NCBI RefSeq assembly: GCF_001039355.2
Contig: NW_019775825.1
Coordinates: 64,854-120,387 of the forward strand
From: Lingula anatina
Taxonomy: Eukaryota; Brachiopoda; Lingulata; Lingulida; Lingulidae
Reading direction: 5' to 3'
Length of the DNA: 55,534 bases
Below the pieces are notes generated by a model. It did no database searches. It worked only from the letters and a program-made list of their open reading frames with translations, and had not been told where the DNA came from. Positions 1-29,275 of the stretch are shown here, piece by piece (position 1 is the stretch's first letter; the number at the start of each line of letters is the position of its first letter). Both the position numbers and the translations under genes were made by a program.

Positions 1-279
1 CCCCGGGGTTCCCGTCAAAGCAAGTGGTACTATATTAATTGTTGTTTTTTAAGTAGAACACATCGGGTCCTGCTAAAAAAGGCTAAAAAAAGCAAAATTG
101 CAGATGCTTTTACTACCGAAAATAAGCTGCGACAGGTATTATTCAGAATTGTACCCTTTTTCGTGGAATGGCTGAAAAGCAAACCTTTGTGTATTTACTT
201 GGGGAACATTCATTTTAAACCTCCATGTTTGATCTTATTTATGTCAGTTAAACTATTTGTTTTCATTTTCTAATTCCAG
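1..279 (+). other. ETF1: ETF1 intron, 5'-truncated by the window edge
   Basis: The sequence before the first visible ETF1 exon holds no coding similarity that I can see. It ends in a pyrimidine-rich tract and an AG acceptor at 278-279. The exons for roughly the first 134 eRF1 residues, including the stop-codon-recognition domain (NIKS and YxCxxxF motifs), must lie to the left of the window. Confidence 0.7.
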
Positions 280-16336
<16,057 letters not shown>

Positions 16337-16362
16337 ACTTCTTTATGCAACACAAGACTGCA

Positions 16363-16387
16363 GGGGGGGTGGGGGGGGGGGGGTGGA
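16363..16387 (+). repeat. G-rich tract in ETF1 3' UTR
   Basis: A run of about two dozen bases, nearly all G and interrupted by single Ts, starts 26 bases after the ETF1 stop codon. It could form a G-quadruplex in the mRNA, or its length could be a sequencing or assembly error. Such runs are hard to size. Confidence 0.6.
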
Positions 16388-17193
16388 GATACAGAGGATG
16401 AAATAGACCCACATTTCTAAGAATAAGATGAACATTTGGAGAAGCACACATTGTTTTCACTTTGCTGTGATGGTGAATAATGTACCGTGTACTAGTCAAC
16501 TGCCACGGGGCTCCATCTACACTGTCTGCTGTATTTGTGTTGAAGTGAATCAAGACTTGATGCCGAAAACAAAAAGAAGACATTTATCTGCAGGTGGACT
16601 TTTAATTTAAGAAAAACTGATTAAATTTTGGTTGTACTCTCAGAAGATAGCAGGAAGAAGATCATTAACTTGTTGACAACATTTGTGTTGAATACCCAGC
16701 AATATGTGGAATGTATTGCCATCTTCATTTTCTGTTCTGTGTATTGAGTTATAGCACAGTCAGAACTCATTTCTGAGAAAGCTATGTCATTCATATTTGG
16801 ACAATTATCTGACAGCCTTTTCAATTATTTCAACTTTAACAGTATCCCAGCTTGAAACTTCCACTAAAATGTTGGTTTCTAGGCAGCAAAGTGGCAATAC
16901 CAAAATACCTTCCAGTTGATTTAACTAGTTATGAGAGCAGAATGTTTATTTGCTCGTTAAAGAAATATTTATTTGTGCTCTGTGTGAGTCAGAATTTTCA
17001 AGGTTATTAATGGGATTTTCAATGCAAATCCCTTTAATTTGCAAATCTTGTCTAATACGGTAGAAGGAGCTACTGTTTATGTTACGAAAGAAATGCTTTT
17101 GATATTTCCAGAGGTTGAACATTTCCCAGTGACTGTCTGTATTGCTGCAGTCTATTTTTTAGATCCTGTCTATTTAACTAATGTCAGACCAGA

Positions 17194-17248
17194 AGGTCAG
17201 AGGTCAAGACCCAAAGGTCAGAGGTCAAGACCTGAAGGTCAGAGGTCA
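17194..17248 (+). promoter_or_regulatory. three tandem perfect DR1 nuclear-receptor half-site pairs
   Basis: AGGTCA-G-AGGTCA occurs at 17194-17206, 17215-17227 and 17236-17248, with an exact 21-bp period. Two AGGTCA half-sites spaced by one base (DR1) form the classic site for RXR homodimers and HNF4-, PPAR- or COUP-type receptors. The array lies about 0.9 kb past the ETF1 stop, probably in its 3' UTR or just downstream. Binding is inferred from sequence only, and a minisatellite origin is equally visible. Confidence 0.5.
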
Positions 17249-17440
17249 GGCCAAGAGGTGCCTTGGGGCTATAATAAAGAGTACATGGCTGACTTTTATT
17301 TAATGTTTTACTATCCAGTGGTTTGATTTAACAACATTTTAACAACTTACTGTCCAATGTACTGGTTACAAAAGGAAATGCAAACAAGTCCCAGTGGTGT
17401 TACTGAAAAATTTCACATCATTCAAAATTAAGCTTCTCAC

Positions 17441-17483
17441 NNNNNNNNNNNNNNNNNNNNNNNNNNNNNNNNNNNNNNNNNNN
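17441..17483. other. assembly gap (43 N) followed by poly-A run
   Basis: 43 undetermined bases are followed directly by about 23 A residues and a short AAT-rich stretch. The poly-A next to the gap suggests that the gap is a homopolymer or retroposed tail that could not be assembled. Confidence 0.95.
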
Positions 17484-18218
17484 AAAAAAAAAAAAAAAAA
17501 AAAAAACAATAATAGAAATGATAATAATAATAAAATTACAATGACAATAATATGGTGATAAGATTAGTTTTTTAATATATCCAAGAAACTATTTCGTGCA
17601 ATTTTTATAGCTCTCTTGATGGCAATATCTTTCCGGCACACTTGTGTACAATTCCAGCAGAAAGATCAATCTTAAGTTAACATTATACATTACATTCACA
17701 ACAACCAGATCAATTCAAATTACCACTGGAGACCTTGCATTAGACAACATGTCTGATTTGATCAACTTAATGCTGTCATAAATGGGGGTCTCAACATGAA
17801 ATTGCTAATGCATTTTCAGTTATAAATCTTGAGGTCAATTCAAGGTGCGTCCTATCTTGTTGATAATCTAATCTATGGCTTTCAAGAAAATAGCTGAGGC
17901 TGTGTTAGTAATGTATACTTAATCAGGCAAAATGTTGGAAGTGGACATCTACTTGATCAAGTCTATCCCCAACTGACTCCCAGGAAACTAGTGGAACAAT
18001 GAGGAGGGAGGACATTTTTTAGAAAATGATTTTGATCTGTTAACACTGGCAGCACAGAGTAGCCATGGTGGCGATGAAATGTTTTCTGGTCAATTTGGAC
18101 TATTTATGGTTATTGTCAGTCCTAGATTGTTAATATTTGACAAAGGAAAGGAGGGGGGGGGGGGGTGGAGAGCTGCCACTAAAATTATTTTTAAAAATCC
18201 ATTTCCTTCCCCTCCCCT

Positions 18219-18254
<36 letters not shown>

Positions 18255-21107
18255 AGTAAAATAAGGACATTGGTAATGTGTAGTATACAGTGATTATGTA
18301 ACCACTATTTTAGGAAGTACATAAGATTTCTTACAGAAACTTTTTAACCTCAAAAAGCATTTAACTACACAGTAAAATCAATTTTTTATTGAACATCTGT
18401 AATAGCTACAATTGTTTTGCCTTTTTGTGTAAACAACATAACTGATGAGCACCTGGCTAACTATTGCCACCACCCTCAATTTCCACCACTGAGGTCGAGC
18501 AGAAGGCAGATCCCTTCCTAGCTGAACAACCTGGTGGGACCATCATTAACAGCCTAGCAGCATTATCTTTCATCTTCAACCAATTTCTCCAAATATAGAG
18601 GGACGGGCAATATGTTTGAAAATAGGGTTCCGTTTCCAAAATCAATTTTCTTATTAGATTAAGTGACCATATGTTTCCATATGAGAGCACTCCGTGTGGC
18701 CATAGATCATGTCAGATATTCCCTGTTGAAATAATGGAATGTTGTGGTACATAGAGTACAGACGACAGAAGTACGAAAAATCCTTGGAATATCCCACAAT
18801 GCCTCAAGATATCTGTGCATGTTTTATTCAACTTACAAATTACAAGTTATGGGTTAAAATTAGTCCAAAACGAATAATATAAAATTGAAGTATGAAGTGG
18901 GCAAATAATGATGTGTCAATATTTAACTGTAATATTAAATGGGGGAAATAGAGGTAAGTTTTCTTTGCCAATTTGTCTATAAAGAATAACAAAATTGCAT
19001 TTTATGTCATTCGGTGAACTACTATTAAGAAAATTATGAATTATTAACATAGTTGCCTCATACACTAAATTACGTAGGCTGACAAAAGCACTATTCTTTG
19101 TCTAGTGCTTAGGATAATACACCAAAGACGTAAAATATATTATTTGTGCCAATTTACCATTGATGGTGACAAAGTTATTAAAATTTCTAAAATTATCATT
19201 GACAAAATATATCCACTAATTTTTAAAGTCCAATACATCCAAAAACAAAGCTACGTATAACATGCAATGGTCTTACAGAGTCTAAGAGTAACACATTACA
19301 AGAAAACCATAGATAGCAATAAATCAGTTTTTATATTCCTGGTAATTCAGCAAAAGCCATCCGACCTACTAGTTTATCATCAACAAGCATCCTCCTCAGA
19401 CACAACTGAAATAAATCATCAAGTTTTTCCAACAAGCTTCCTAGCGCCCCTTCCTTGCTACAACAACCATAAATCTCCGCTAAAGCAGGAGCAGAGTTAG
19501 TAGCTGGTCATCTACGGGGAGCGCTGTTGATAAGGTTGTCATGGAAGCTTGGACTTCAGGACAACCTTGGCCACATACCCCCCATGGGTGTATGGAGGTT
19601 AACTAGTCACTGGGGACTGGAACATCCCAGGTATGAGGAGTCCTCTCAGATAAAGATTCTCTTGGGTAGGGTCTACCTATTCCCCTTACATTGATTAGAT
19701 ATTAACAAGGACATTTAATTTAGCTATTCCTCACATCTTCTGAAAATCAATATGAATATGTTACCTGGGCCCCTGGGTATCATAATCCCCCCACTCCCCA
19801 CCTCTCTCAACCATATCTGTACCCCCTCTGGAATTAAGATCCCACAGTGTATTGGTTGTGTGGAATCCAGTGAACACAAATCATTAAACAACTTCACATT
19901 AACTGATTAAATAGTAAAGCAAGTGTGACTTGATGTACATCATCAATTTATCTTCAAAACTAAATGTCAGGGTATCTGGATTCCAGTGGAGTTGGTATTT
20001 TAATCATTTAAAATGTAATAGTTTTATAACATTAATTTTTAGTTTACCTTCCACAAAGACAACGCATGGACAGCCTTTAAAACCTCGGCATCTTCACTGC
20101 ATTTATCTCAATTACTGATTGCCACTTTTTTATTGAGCAACCAAAAGCTGAAAAAATGTTTAAAATTCCAACACCTTTCCTATGTGGGTGGGATGTGCTC
20201 TACAAAGCACTGAAGTATGGGGGTTCAATCTCATAAAGAAAAATTAAGAACAAAATATCTGGAAACCATTTATTTTTCTGAGAAATTCCTCAGACCATCA
20301 ACAACATAATGCAATAAAATGTCATGTATATGATATCTTTGAATGAGTCAAATTATCTACTAGACAAAATATATGAAGGCCAGAGACAATATTGATTAGT
20401 TAGTGACTAAAAGGGGGATGGTAGAAATTTATTTTTATTTTAGCCTTTTAAACATGTTTTATGGGCATAGGTTGGTTGTTTTCAGCAGAAGAACAAGAGC
20501 ATTTTTTTCCTAAAGTCAATTTCAAATTATCCCCCGCTTAAAAAAGCAATGCCCAAAGCATTTTTTTTTTCAACTGAAAAAAAGGTCAATTGCGTTAGTT
20601 TACAAACTTATCAATTTTGTCCAGCCTAAGGTAATTTTTGTTTTCAAGATATCTCATATAGCTATAGATTAATCAAAATATGACATAGCTAATGCTTACA
20701 CATGCATGCAGAGTGCAGCCTAGAGGTAATAAGGTGGTATGCACCTTGGCCCCATTTCATGATCAAGAATACTTTTCTCAAAAATAAAAAAAAGAAGTCA
20801 AGCTGTAAAGAGGCAGGGCAGTGAGCTGAGTACACTGGCCTAAGGGGAACTGTAGAGAGGAGCTATTTGTGGTCAAATACACAGTTCTGTCGTGATTAAG
20901 TACATTAGCTATAGGGGTCATACATTTTTATCATCATTTTCACTAGTCAACATGCATGCTGGGGGCAGTTGGGGGGGGGCTGGGAGGAGGTTAATGCCCT
21001 CTGCACACTTGAAAAAATAATAAAAATGATGATCCAAATTACTGGCAAAAGTCATCAATTTTAGATTTTCACTTTGTATGCTCTGAGGGAGAATAAGATG
21101 GGTCTGG

Positions 21108-21109
21108 AA

Positions 21110-21165
<56 letters not shown>

Positions 21166-21178
21166 AATAATATCTATG

Positions 21179-21239
<61 letters not shown>

Positions 21240-21240
21240 C
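21108..21240. repeat. compound microsatellite (A)n-(TA)n-(TC)n-(TA)n
   Basis: An A-run leads into TA repeats (about 21119-21163), then about 20 TC repeats (21182-21221), then TA repeats to 21239. This is ordinary compound simple-sequence DNA in the intergenic space downstream of the aminopeptidase gene. Confidence 0.95.
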
Positions 21241-21396
21241 ATTTAAAGCTCATAGCAGCACTTCTGCTCTTACAGGATTCTTGCGTTTATCTAATTTCAT
21301 TAATGCGGTGGGACTTTTGAAAATCACTGCTTATTAAACTATTTTGTTGAAATTGAGAAAAGGTATTTGTGATGCAAAATCATAGTATCTTTCTTG

Positions 21397-21402
21397 TTTA
21401 TT
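21397..21402 (-). terminator. candidate poly(A) signal of the aminopeptidase gene
   Basis: AATAAA on the minus strand lies about 134 bases past the stop codon of the aminopeptidase gene. It is the nearest canonical signal downstream; its use is inferred from position only. Confidence 0.35.
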
Positions 21403-21535
21403 CTTTTGACAATGAAATGCATCTGTGTAAAGCAAAAGAGGAGAAAATTTTGCTTATATTTAGAAAGGAATGCATTAATTAAGTCAATCTAAGTACAAGT
21501 CATGACAATATATTTGGTACATGTATCAGAGAAAG

Positions 21536-24500
21536 CTATGCCACTCTGTCAAGGACGTAGCGTGCTGCCATGGCAACCACAGGGGATCCAGTGGGGACAC
21601 CAGGGAAGGGGCCACTAGAGCCTGCGATATCCATGTGGGAATATTTCAGGGGACGCTCTGAGTCGATACCATGCTGAAACAGAAAGTAATTTTATTCCAG
21701 TTATCAGGTTGATTATCCAATTATAAAACCACAACAAAAACCCACAACTGTATACAAATTTGATTTTATGAATAACAGATAAAATGTCCAAAACCTCAGC
21801 AAAGTCTGTATCTACTACAATGTTGATGGGGGCTCCAGTAAATAGTCTTCAGTTGGTATTAATTTTAAATATCAGAGACCACCGAGGCCAGTATAATTAA
21901 TATGTGTATCAGTTACTGAACAAAGCAAATTTATATTTTTATTATGTTATTGATATTATATGAAGTATTGTATAAACACATTTATTCCACCCACCTTATC
22001 TAGCCCAGACGCCATGATCATGAATGCGGCAGGGGTCTGATGTCCGCGAGGTGTCATGGTGGATGGCACATTGTTGCACTGCAACACATCTTCATATTCT
22101 GACTTGCCTTTATGGAATTCATAATCCTACAACGAATATACCAGTTACACTGCATATGTTGAGAGGAGGCAGTAGCAATTTTTTCATAAAAAGTATTCAC
22201 TTATAATGTTAGTTTGAGTGAAATGATATTCTACCAACTTTTTAAAAACAATTTGCCTTTGGTGACCCATTTACTGGCTTAGCTCTCACCTCTCTTCTGA
22301 TGTTTGATATCTCAAAGGGATCTCCATACTGACTTCCAGCAGCCTGCATCTTCTGTGACGTCTGCTCTTTGCTTGCAGGACCATTATCCAAGATAATCTG
22401 GAAAAGAGTATTAAATTTATGAAATATGGAAACATATTATCCTATAAATAAAAATAAATTATTTTTTGCTTTTTGATACATAACTTATCAATCATAAAAC
22501 ACAACCAGAGAGAGACTGCTTGATAGAAGATTACATAAAGAACCATAACTATCACCATTAATGTTGTTCATCTCTTAAAAGGTACAGGCAGAATTTCATA
22601 ACTTTATAGCCACTGTGTAATTCTTCAACACCATCTGCTACTGTTATACCTGTTCAGCCCCTCCCACCAATAAACACACACACACACACATATATAGTAC
22701 TTACTGAATAGTTTGGCCCCATAGCCCTGATAGCATGCCCCGTCAGGGTAGCAATAGTGAACAGGTGTGGGTTGACCTCATTAAGTGCCTGAAATGATGC
22801 CATTTGTTACAAAAAATTGCTACTGCCATTACAGAGTGGGGTGCCTCTCATTAACAGGCACCAGATACGTTCTAGCATGTGTATAAACAGAAGAATAAAA
22901 GTCGATAGTAATCAGTTGTTTTGGGAGAACCTTGGAAGCACCTGCTGCCTCCCCTGCAGGAACCTGACCAGAAATAGAGCTGGATTGTCTAAATATATTC
23001 TTTACTCTAAGTAAGATAGACAGTGCACCTGTCCTGGACATCTAATTTGCCTGTTTGGAGGAAGTAATTATCAGAAAAAATTAGTCTGTGTAACAAAACT
23101 ATATTTTTCAACCAAAAAATGTTTTTACTATATTCAGAACCCAAGATCATGTTAAACATGCAGCAACTTTTCCAATACTTCTCAAATCCAAATAATATAT
23201 AAAAACACTGTTGCCTATGATGTTATTTAATCTCTAATTTTTAACTGGTGCTAACACATCAGGAAACAAGGTTGTAAAAAATACCTTTTCCTTCATCTGA
23301 CACAGCACGTCAGCCATAACCATACGTCCCTCTGCATCAGTGTTGCCCACACGGACACGCACACCAGCACGCGAGGTTATGATTTCATCAGCCACGTAGC
23401 ATTCTGCAGATGAAAAAATATCTGACTCATACCCCAAGTTGACAAGCTGACAAATCAAACATACATCTCTGTAGTCTGTGCATCTGTAATAAGCCTAATT
23501 AGTAATTCTCAGAAAATAACAATAAATGCCTGCTTCAAGTAAGTACATGGTGGTTTAAGAAATAAGTTTTCTCTGTGTTAAGCTGATCATCTTTATAATT
23601 TTAATTAAATGTTTACCTGATCCTACGCTATTGCGTACCATGGACATGGCTCCCAAAACCTTCAAACCTTTGGGTTTCAGTGAATCTAGGACCTAAAAAC
23701 AGACTTATATTTTATGACTGCCTCCCTCCCACAATAAAAAATGCATATGCTCTGGTAACTCTAGACTGTGACACTTCTAGAAAACATAACACTCTCTTAA
23801 TATCAATTCAAGATGCACACCTCCAACAAATGCACAAATCTGACATTAAATAAAATTCCTTGCTGTTTTAAGTCATATTATTTTACAAAAATACCCCACA
23901 CTTATCAGACTGTTAACTACCCTAAAAAAATTACCGGGCATGACACCTGGCAAACAATTGGGCACTGGATCAGTGAAAACGATAACTGATGTTAGACTCA
24001 AGCGTATCAATTAGGCATTATTACACCTACACCTCTGAAATGGTCACTAACCTGGAAGAATCCAGCAACGGCTGCCGCTCCACATTTGTCTCTGTGCATG
24101 CCTGCCATGACCCCACCTGCCTTGATGTCTGCGCCACCTGTGTCATAGGTAATACCCTGGAATACAACACCAATATACAGCCTTCAGACGGTGCTCCTTC
24201 AAAAGATGTTCTGGTTCACCCTGAACCACTCAACCGTTTAATAGAAATATCTTCAGAGTTATAAATTTTCTTATAGAACTTCAAGTAGAAACAGGCTTAC
24301 TAAAAGTGTATAATTTGTTTTTGAAATTAATATCCTTGAAGAATATGATACTTCAGTGAGTCAAATAATTACACCTGAACATCATTTTTCAGAGATCTTT
24401 ATAAATCAGTTACACTTCAGTTCTTAATTGCATTTGTATTCCTTATGTTTTCAATACCATCACCTATTTCAAATCTGATGTTTTTCATTTTCAATATTAA

Positions 24501-27500
24501 ATAATATATTGCAATCAAATCTTTTACCTTTCCAACCAGTAACAAAGTGGTATCAATGTCTCCCTCTCCCACATACTCAAGGAAGATAACATGGCCCCTG
24601 TGACGCTCCACACCTGAAATAGAGTCTCAATGTTAACAATGGCTAATGGAAATCATCTGAAGTAGTATAAAACCAGGTTGTCAGAATACCCTGACATCAT
24701 ACGAGACTTGAAAGAACCTGCGCAAAATTCGGCCAACTTCTCAGCTACAAGGTGAGAAGGTTGTCTTATAAAGCAATACAAAAGTGACATGCATTTTTCC
24801 AATATGTTTTTCATATTGTAAAGTCTACTGAACATTTATGGATTTTAGACTCTAAATGAATATTATTACTTTCATTAACATTATTATGATTATTACTGCT
24901 TACATCCAGCAGATCTGTTAACTGCTGCTAACAGTGGGTATTCTTTCTTGAAAACCTCTGGATCAGATAAGATGTTCACCTTAAAGGAAACGAAAATAGC
25001 TAAAATGACCATTTTATTCCTATTATTATAAAAAAGTTATAAGCAGCAAAACATACATAAAAAGCAAAATAGAGTTTTTATGCACTGACACTGCAGCTTT
25101 CTCTGAGGGGAAGAATTACTAAAAGGATAACAACTGTTCATTTTGGCTAGGATTTTCCTGGGGTGAAGGACAATTTTCCCATACTTACAAATGGTTAATG
25201 AATCCATTCCCACATTTAAAGTTAGTCCTCCTTTTTTTTTCTAAAAAGTTTGGTTTTCTGTAATATTCTCTTAAGAGATTATTACAGAGTGTAGCCATCT
25301 ATGGAGGTCACGTGATGTGATGGCAAGCACATGTTCCAGAATAATTGCGGTTACTACCGTTTTTGGTGGTAAAATGGTATATGTTTTGTTTCTATAAGCT
25401 GTTTACAATGCACTTATTGTGAACTTACGAACAGTTGTTATCCCTATGGGTAGCAGCATTACAAAGCAACAGCACGCATATATACAAAATTCTCAGTTTG
25501 TCATGCTTTCCACATGCTGCAAATTACAGGTAAGCCAATCTTTTTATTTTCAAACTATGTAGATGTATACAATATTGTTATCAATATTTAAAGGATAAAA
25601 ATGTGTGTAATGTTCCTGTACTTGTTGACTTGGCGACCATGTAAGTGTGAACATACCTTAATACACGTGCCCTTGAAGACATCTTGCACGTACTGTGCAA
25701 CACGTGGTGCAGCCATGCGCTCTGGGTCAGAACCTCCAATATCACGACAGACAGATCTGCAGAGTTAAACATGCAAATACACACAGCATTCTGCAATGTT
25801 AGATCAAGCTACAACCACTCCATGTTGAACAACATGCAATCAAAAAAAAAATTTAAAAAAAAGAGAAGGAGAAAATACAGTGCACCCTGGCAACATTATG
25901 GCAAAAAAACATATTCTTTTACAATAACTACAATCCTAGTAAGTTGACAAAATTTCACCTTTTTCAATATGAATACAACATACACCCCTATAACCATTTT
26001 CTTAAGACTGAGTTCAATTCCTTAAAAATGATCTTAAAATTTTACCCTTTATCATATATCATTTTTACATCCCCCCTTTTGTTGTAAGCTGTTAAGTGTA
26101 ACCTTAAAATGTTCAACAAACAGATAGCGATGCAGATCATTAAAGGAAATAAATAGAAGGTTTGCAGACATTCTGCATGGAAGTAATAAAATATTGGTTC
26201 ACAGACAAGTATTCCAATGCCAATTGCCTGGGATTTATCTAGAGTAAAGAAAAACACAAAATCACAGCCTTTCCATTTTCAATTTTTTCATGTCTCATTT
26301 TAAATATATGTTATATAACATATATGCATCATTAACTTTGGTCTTTTGTTCTTCTGTGGATAATGTGCTCAACCCTCCCAATGCTGCTCCCCTCTCCTTC
26401 GCCTTCCATAACACATTATACTGTAGATCTGTATGAAAGCTCTCAAAATATGTAATACGATCAAATGTCTGATTATAATTTTACAAAATTTAACTCTTTT
26501 ATTTTGCAAGCCCAATGTGAAGTATGAGGTCCTGTATTGAACCACAATTCTAGCTGTAGTATTAATCCCCTTGTCTTTATACATACCTTCCTTTCTCAAG
26601 TCCATTTAAGATGGGCAGAGCCTTGACCACTCTGGTCTGGTCATTGCACCACACTCCCAGGTTGTTGACCTTACGAGCACGGCTGGGAACATCTTCTCGT
26701 ACCTCAATGGGCTGTAATATATCATCAAACAATTTGAGTAATGCCACAAGTTTTTTCATTTCCTGATTAATCAATTATGTATTACATTGAAACGTGACCA
26801 ATTTTAGATTTTCAACAATTTTGCTTCAACTGCTTATATCCATGAAAAAACATTCCTTTTTTCAATCATAGGGCTCATTCAAAAAGAGTTAGCTCACAAT
26901 AGCTACTGTGCACACACTCCACAGGGACTCTTGCTGAATGCAATCAGGTTAACAGACTAACACACCTCCTCCCCGTTTTGAGTAGAATAAAGAGAAGCTG
27001 GTGATCATACGAGTATGTTGGAAACAATAGGAGGTGTGTTATGTAATCTCTGGGGTAGCGCTAACACTCGCCTATTGAGCCAAATGCTAAAACTTGCTTA
27101 AATTGGCTAAAGAAAATGGGCTTGATTTGACTTGTTTCAGTCAAATTATAACCATTTTGATAACAAATTGACAAAAAAGTGGTGATTTGGCTAAGAGAAA
27201 AAAATTGCTAGTGCTACCCCAGAATCTGTTAATCTGATTGCATTCAGCAAGAGTCCCCATAGAGTTACTAGCTAGGTCTACATTAGCTTGGTCTACATAA
27301 CAGTCATTCTGCATGGTGCCATGCAGTCTACATCTCTCCATACCTACCACATACAAGACCTGCATGGCTCCCAGAGAGGTGACCAGACCTGCCTTGGGGA
27401 AGCTGTCATCAACTGGTCTCACCAGTAAAGGGTTGTTACTCCCAGCAGCCACAGCTCTGAAATATTAAATACACACCATTTTACAATATTATTACCATAT

Positions 27501-28542
27501 GGTCAACACGTTTGTCTATTTATTTTAAGACATGCATGAGTACTTTTCATGTTATTTTGTTATTGTCATTTTACTTATTAGCTTATGAAGTGCAATGTCA
27601 TAATTTTCAAAAAACAAATCAAGTTGTGCTCAAATATTTAAAATAGAGTACATCATTTATAAAAATGCCATTATCACTTGCCTATTTATGCCCCTGTTAG
27701 CAGCATCAGCAAAGCGCCTCACATCATCATAATCCCTGTTTAGTGGCCCTGTTGGAGCAAAGATCTGGAATCCACAGAATATAAAAATCAAATTTTATAA
27801 AAAAAGGGAATAAAGAAAAGAAGTAAAATACTGTTAGTTGTTTCTAAATTGGTCCATTTGTATAGCTTAATTATTCCATATAAAATATACTGACACTAAA
27901 CTATTACCAACTTACTGGCTTATTGATGCTTTATCTTTTTTCAATATCATTTACCATCAAAATTTAATTCAACATACTGACCAGTCTCTTTGATGGCACA
28001 ACATCTGTCTTGATAAAGTGGACAAAGCCAGGGTTTTCCAGTTTCCCATCCACCTGTAAATGAAAACAAAATGTGTTTTTTTTTTCAAAATATATAATCT
28101 GAATAATTTCTTCAATCTTCAGGAATACTGACAAAAATGTTCAGTTACACTGCATTAAAATTTTTAAAATTTAAAAATTAACACTTTATAAGTTGTTCTT
28201 TTAAACTTAAGGAAAATGAGTGATGCTACAACAACCTTAAATCCTTTTTTGAAAAATGTTGCCTAAAAAAATAAAACATATAAACTACTAACATGTTCAT
28301 AATCCTGCAAAACAGCTTTGATGTTTTCAAGGTTGCCAGTCAGTTTGTCAATGCTGTCAGTGACCACCACCACTGCATCATACTGGGCATCTGCTACATC
28401 AAGACATGGCACCAGGGTACAGGGAACACTGTGGAGGAATTAACAATATCATCATTATATTAATATCTATAATTATAAATGTACTACATACTCAAATGTG
28501 ATTCAACCGTAATGTACATCAAAATATAAAGGCAGAGCACAA

Positions 28543-28577
<35 letters not shown>

Positions 28578-29275
28578 TGCATCTAAGTTATACCCAAGGA
28601 TCACATGTTGCTATAATGTGCCAAGTAAGAATGGAGATAGGGGTGATGCAAATCAACAGAACAGTATACCTTGCTTCATATTAATAGTCTTACAATTTAG
28701 GACAAATTATTACTCATCTGTCACCTATTTTACACCTGTTTGTTTTATTCAGGATAAAACATGCAGCAGTTTGAGAGCTTTGTGCAGAAATTTTGGACAC
28801 GCATTATCATTATGTAATCAAACTACATGCTTGGGTAAATACAGTAACGTTAAACCGTTCAAACATAAAAAAGTAAATATCAAAATTTAAATTGTTGCAG
28901 TGCTTACACAACACGACAGGAAGAATTAAATTATTCTGTACAATTAAAAAAAGTTAAGTCATAGCAGTAAAAAATGTGAGCAATTTTCCGAGTAGTTTGT
29001 GGTTAGTTTCACTTTCATTTCAGGAGATATATAATAGAGTCATTTCAGATATCGCTGACTCATACAAAACAGGTATGTTGTGGTGCATACAGATCGATGT
29101 ACAGGTGTATTCTATGAAGGCACTCTGCATGGATGTACAAGTTTCACTGACAGACTCCTGAATTAACACCAATTCAAATAATGTAACTGATTCCATATAC
29201 AGTATGTGCTGACATTAGCTTACGAGGCAAAAGCAACCGTGTTTCCATCGGCTTCACTTACCGTATGTCTGTCAT
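21536..29275 (-). CDS. M17 leucyl aminopeptidase family protein (W07G4.4-like), 16 exons
   Basis: This encodes a predicted 520-aa cytosolic dinuclear-metal aminopeptidase. Exons, in order of translation: 29262-29275, 28293-28428, 27982-28053, 27682-27764, 27348-27456, 26587-26711, 25657-25756, 24904-24979, 24528-24613, 24052-24156, 23617-23692, 23285-23403, 22705-22788, 22290-22397, 21995-22126, 21536-21673. All junctions are in phase. The catalytic domain holds the M17 signature with correct spacing: metal ligands K267, D272, D290, D350 and E352, and catalytic K279 and R354, in VGKGITYDTGG, MHRDKCG and NTDAEGR. The active site is therefore intact. Length and motifs resemble the divergent W07G4.4 group more than classical LAP3, from memory of that family. 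The first coding exon has only 14 coding bases. Intron 4 uses a GC donor. It is divergent from FAHD2, with 341 bp between start codons. Confidence 0.93.
26923..27258. mobile_element. foldback element interrupted by a family A MITE
   Basis: A left arm (about 26923-26970, with GGACTCTTGCTGAATGCAAT and ACACACCTCC) is complementary to a right arm now in two pieces, 27029-27049 and 27223-27258 (ATTGCATTCAGCAAGAGTCC). The right arm is split exactly where the 173-bp MITE with its AATCT duplication is inserted. The arms are about 45-50 bp and the spacer about 60 bp. This is a nested insertion in an aminopeptidase intron. Confidence 0.7.
27050..27222. mobile_element. MITE, 173 bp, family A copy 2
   Basis: Same family as 11775-11946. 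The ends are CTGGGGTAGCGCTAACAC on the left and TTGCTAGTGCTACCCCAG on the right, imperfect inverted repeats. The flanking 5-bp duplication is AATCT (27045-27049 and 27223-27227). It sits inside the right arm of an older foldback element and has no coding capacity. Confidence 0.85.
28542..28577. repeat. (GA)n microsatellite
   Basis: About 18 GA repeats with one interruption lie in the first intron of the aminopeptidase gene. Ordinary simple repeat. Confidence 0.95.

Larger units (their letters stand above)
16337..21535. other. intergenic region between convergent ETF1 and aminopeptidase genes
   Basis: This interval contains the ETF1 3' UTR, an assembly gap, DR1 motif repeats and simple repeats (a G-run at about 18149-18165, and an A-run at about 18224-18252). 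I found no convincing coding exon. A possible ETF1 poly(A) signal AATAAA is at 17273-17278, which would give a 3' UTR of about 0.95 kb. Confidence 0.6.

Noticed and set aside
17039-17326. 95-codon frame with a repeated Gly-Gln-Arg-Ser motif after ETF1
   Set aside because: The repeat is the translation of the 21-bp DR1 DNA array; there is no start context or coding signal around it.
19531-19568. Short inverted repeat (AAGGTTGTC ... GACAACCTT)
   Set aside because: Nine-base arms alone are too short to support an element or a structured RNA.
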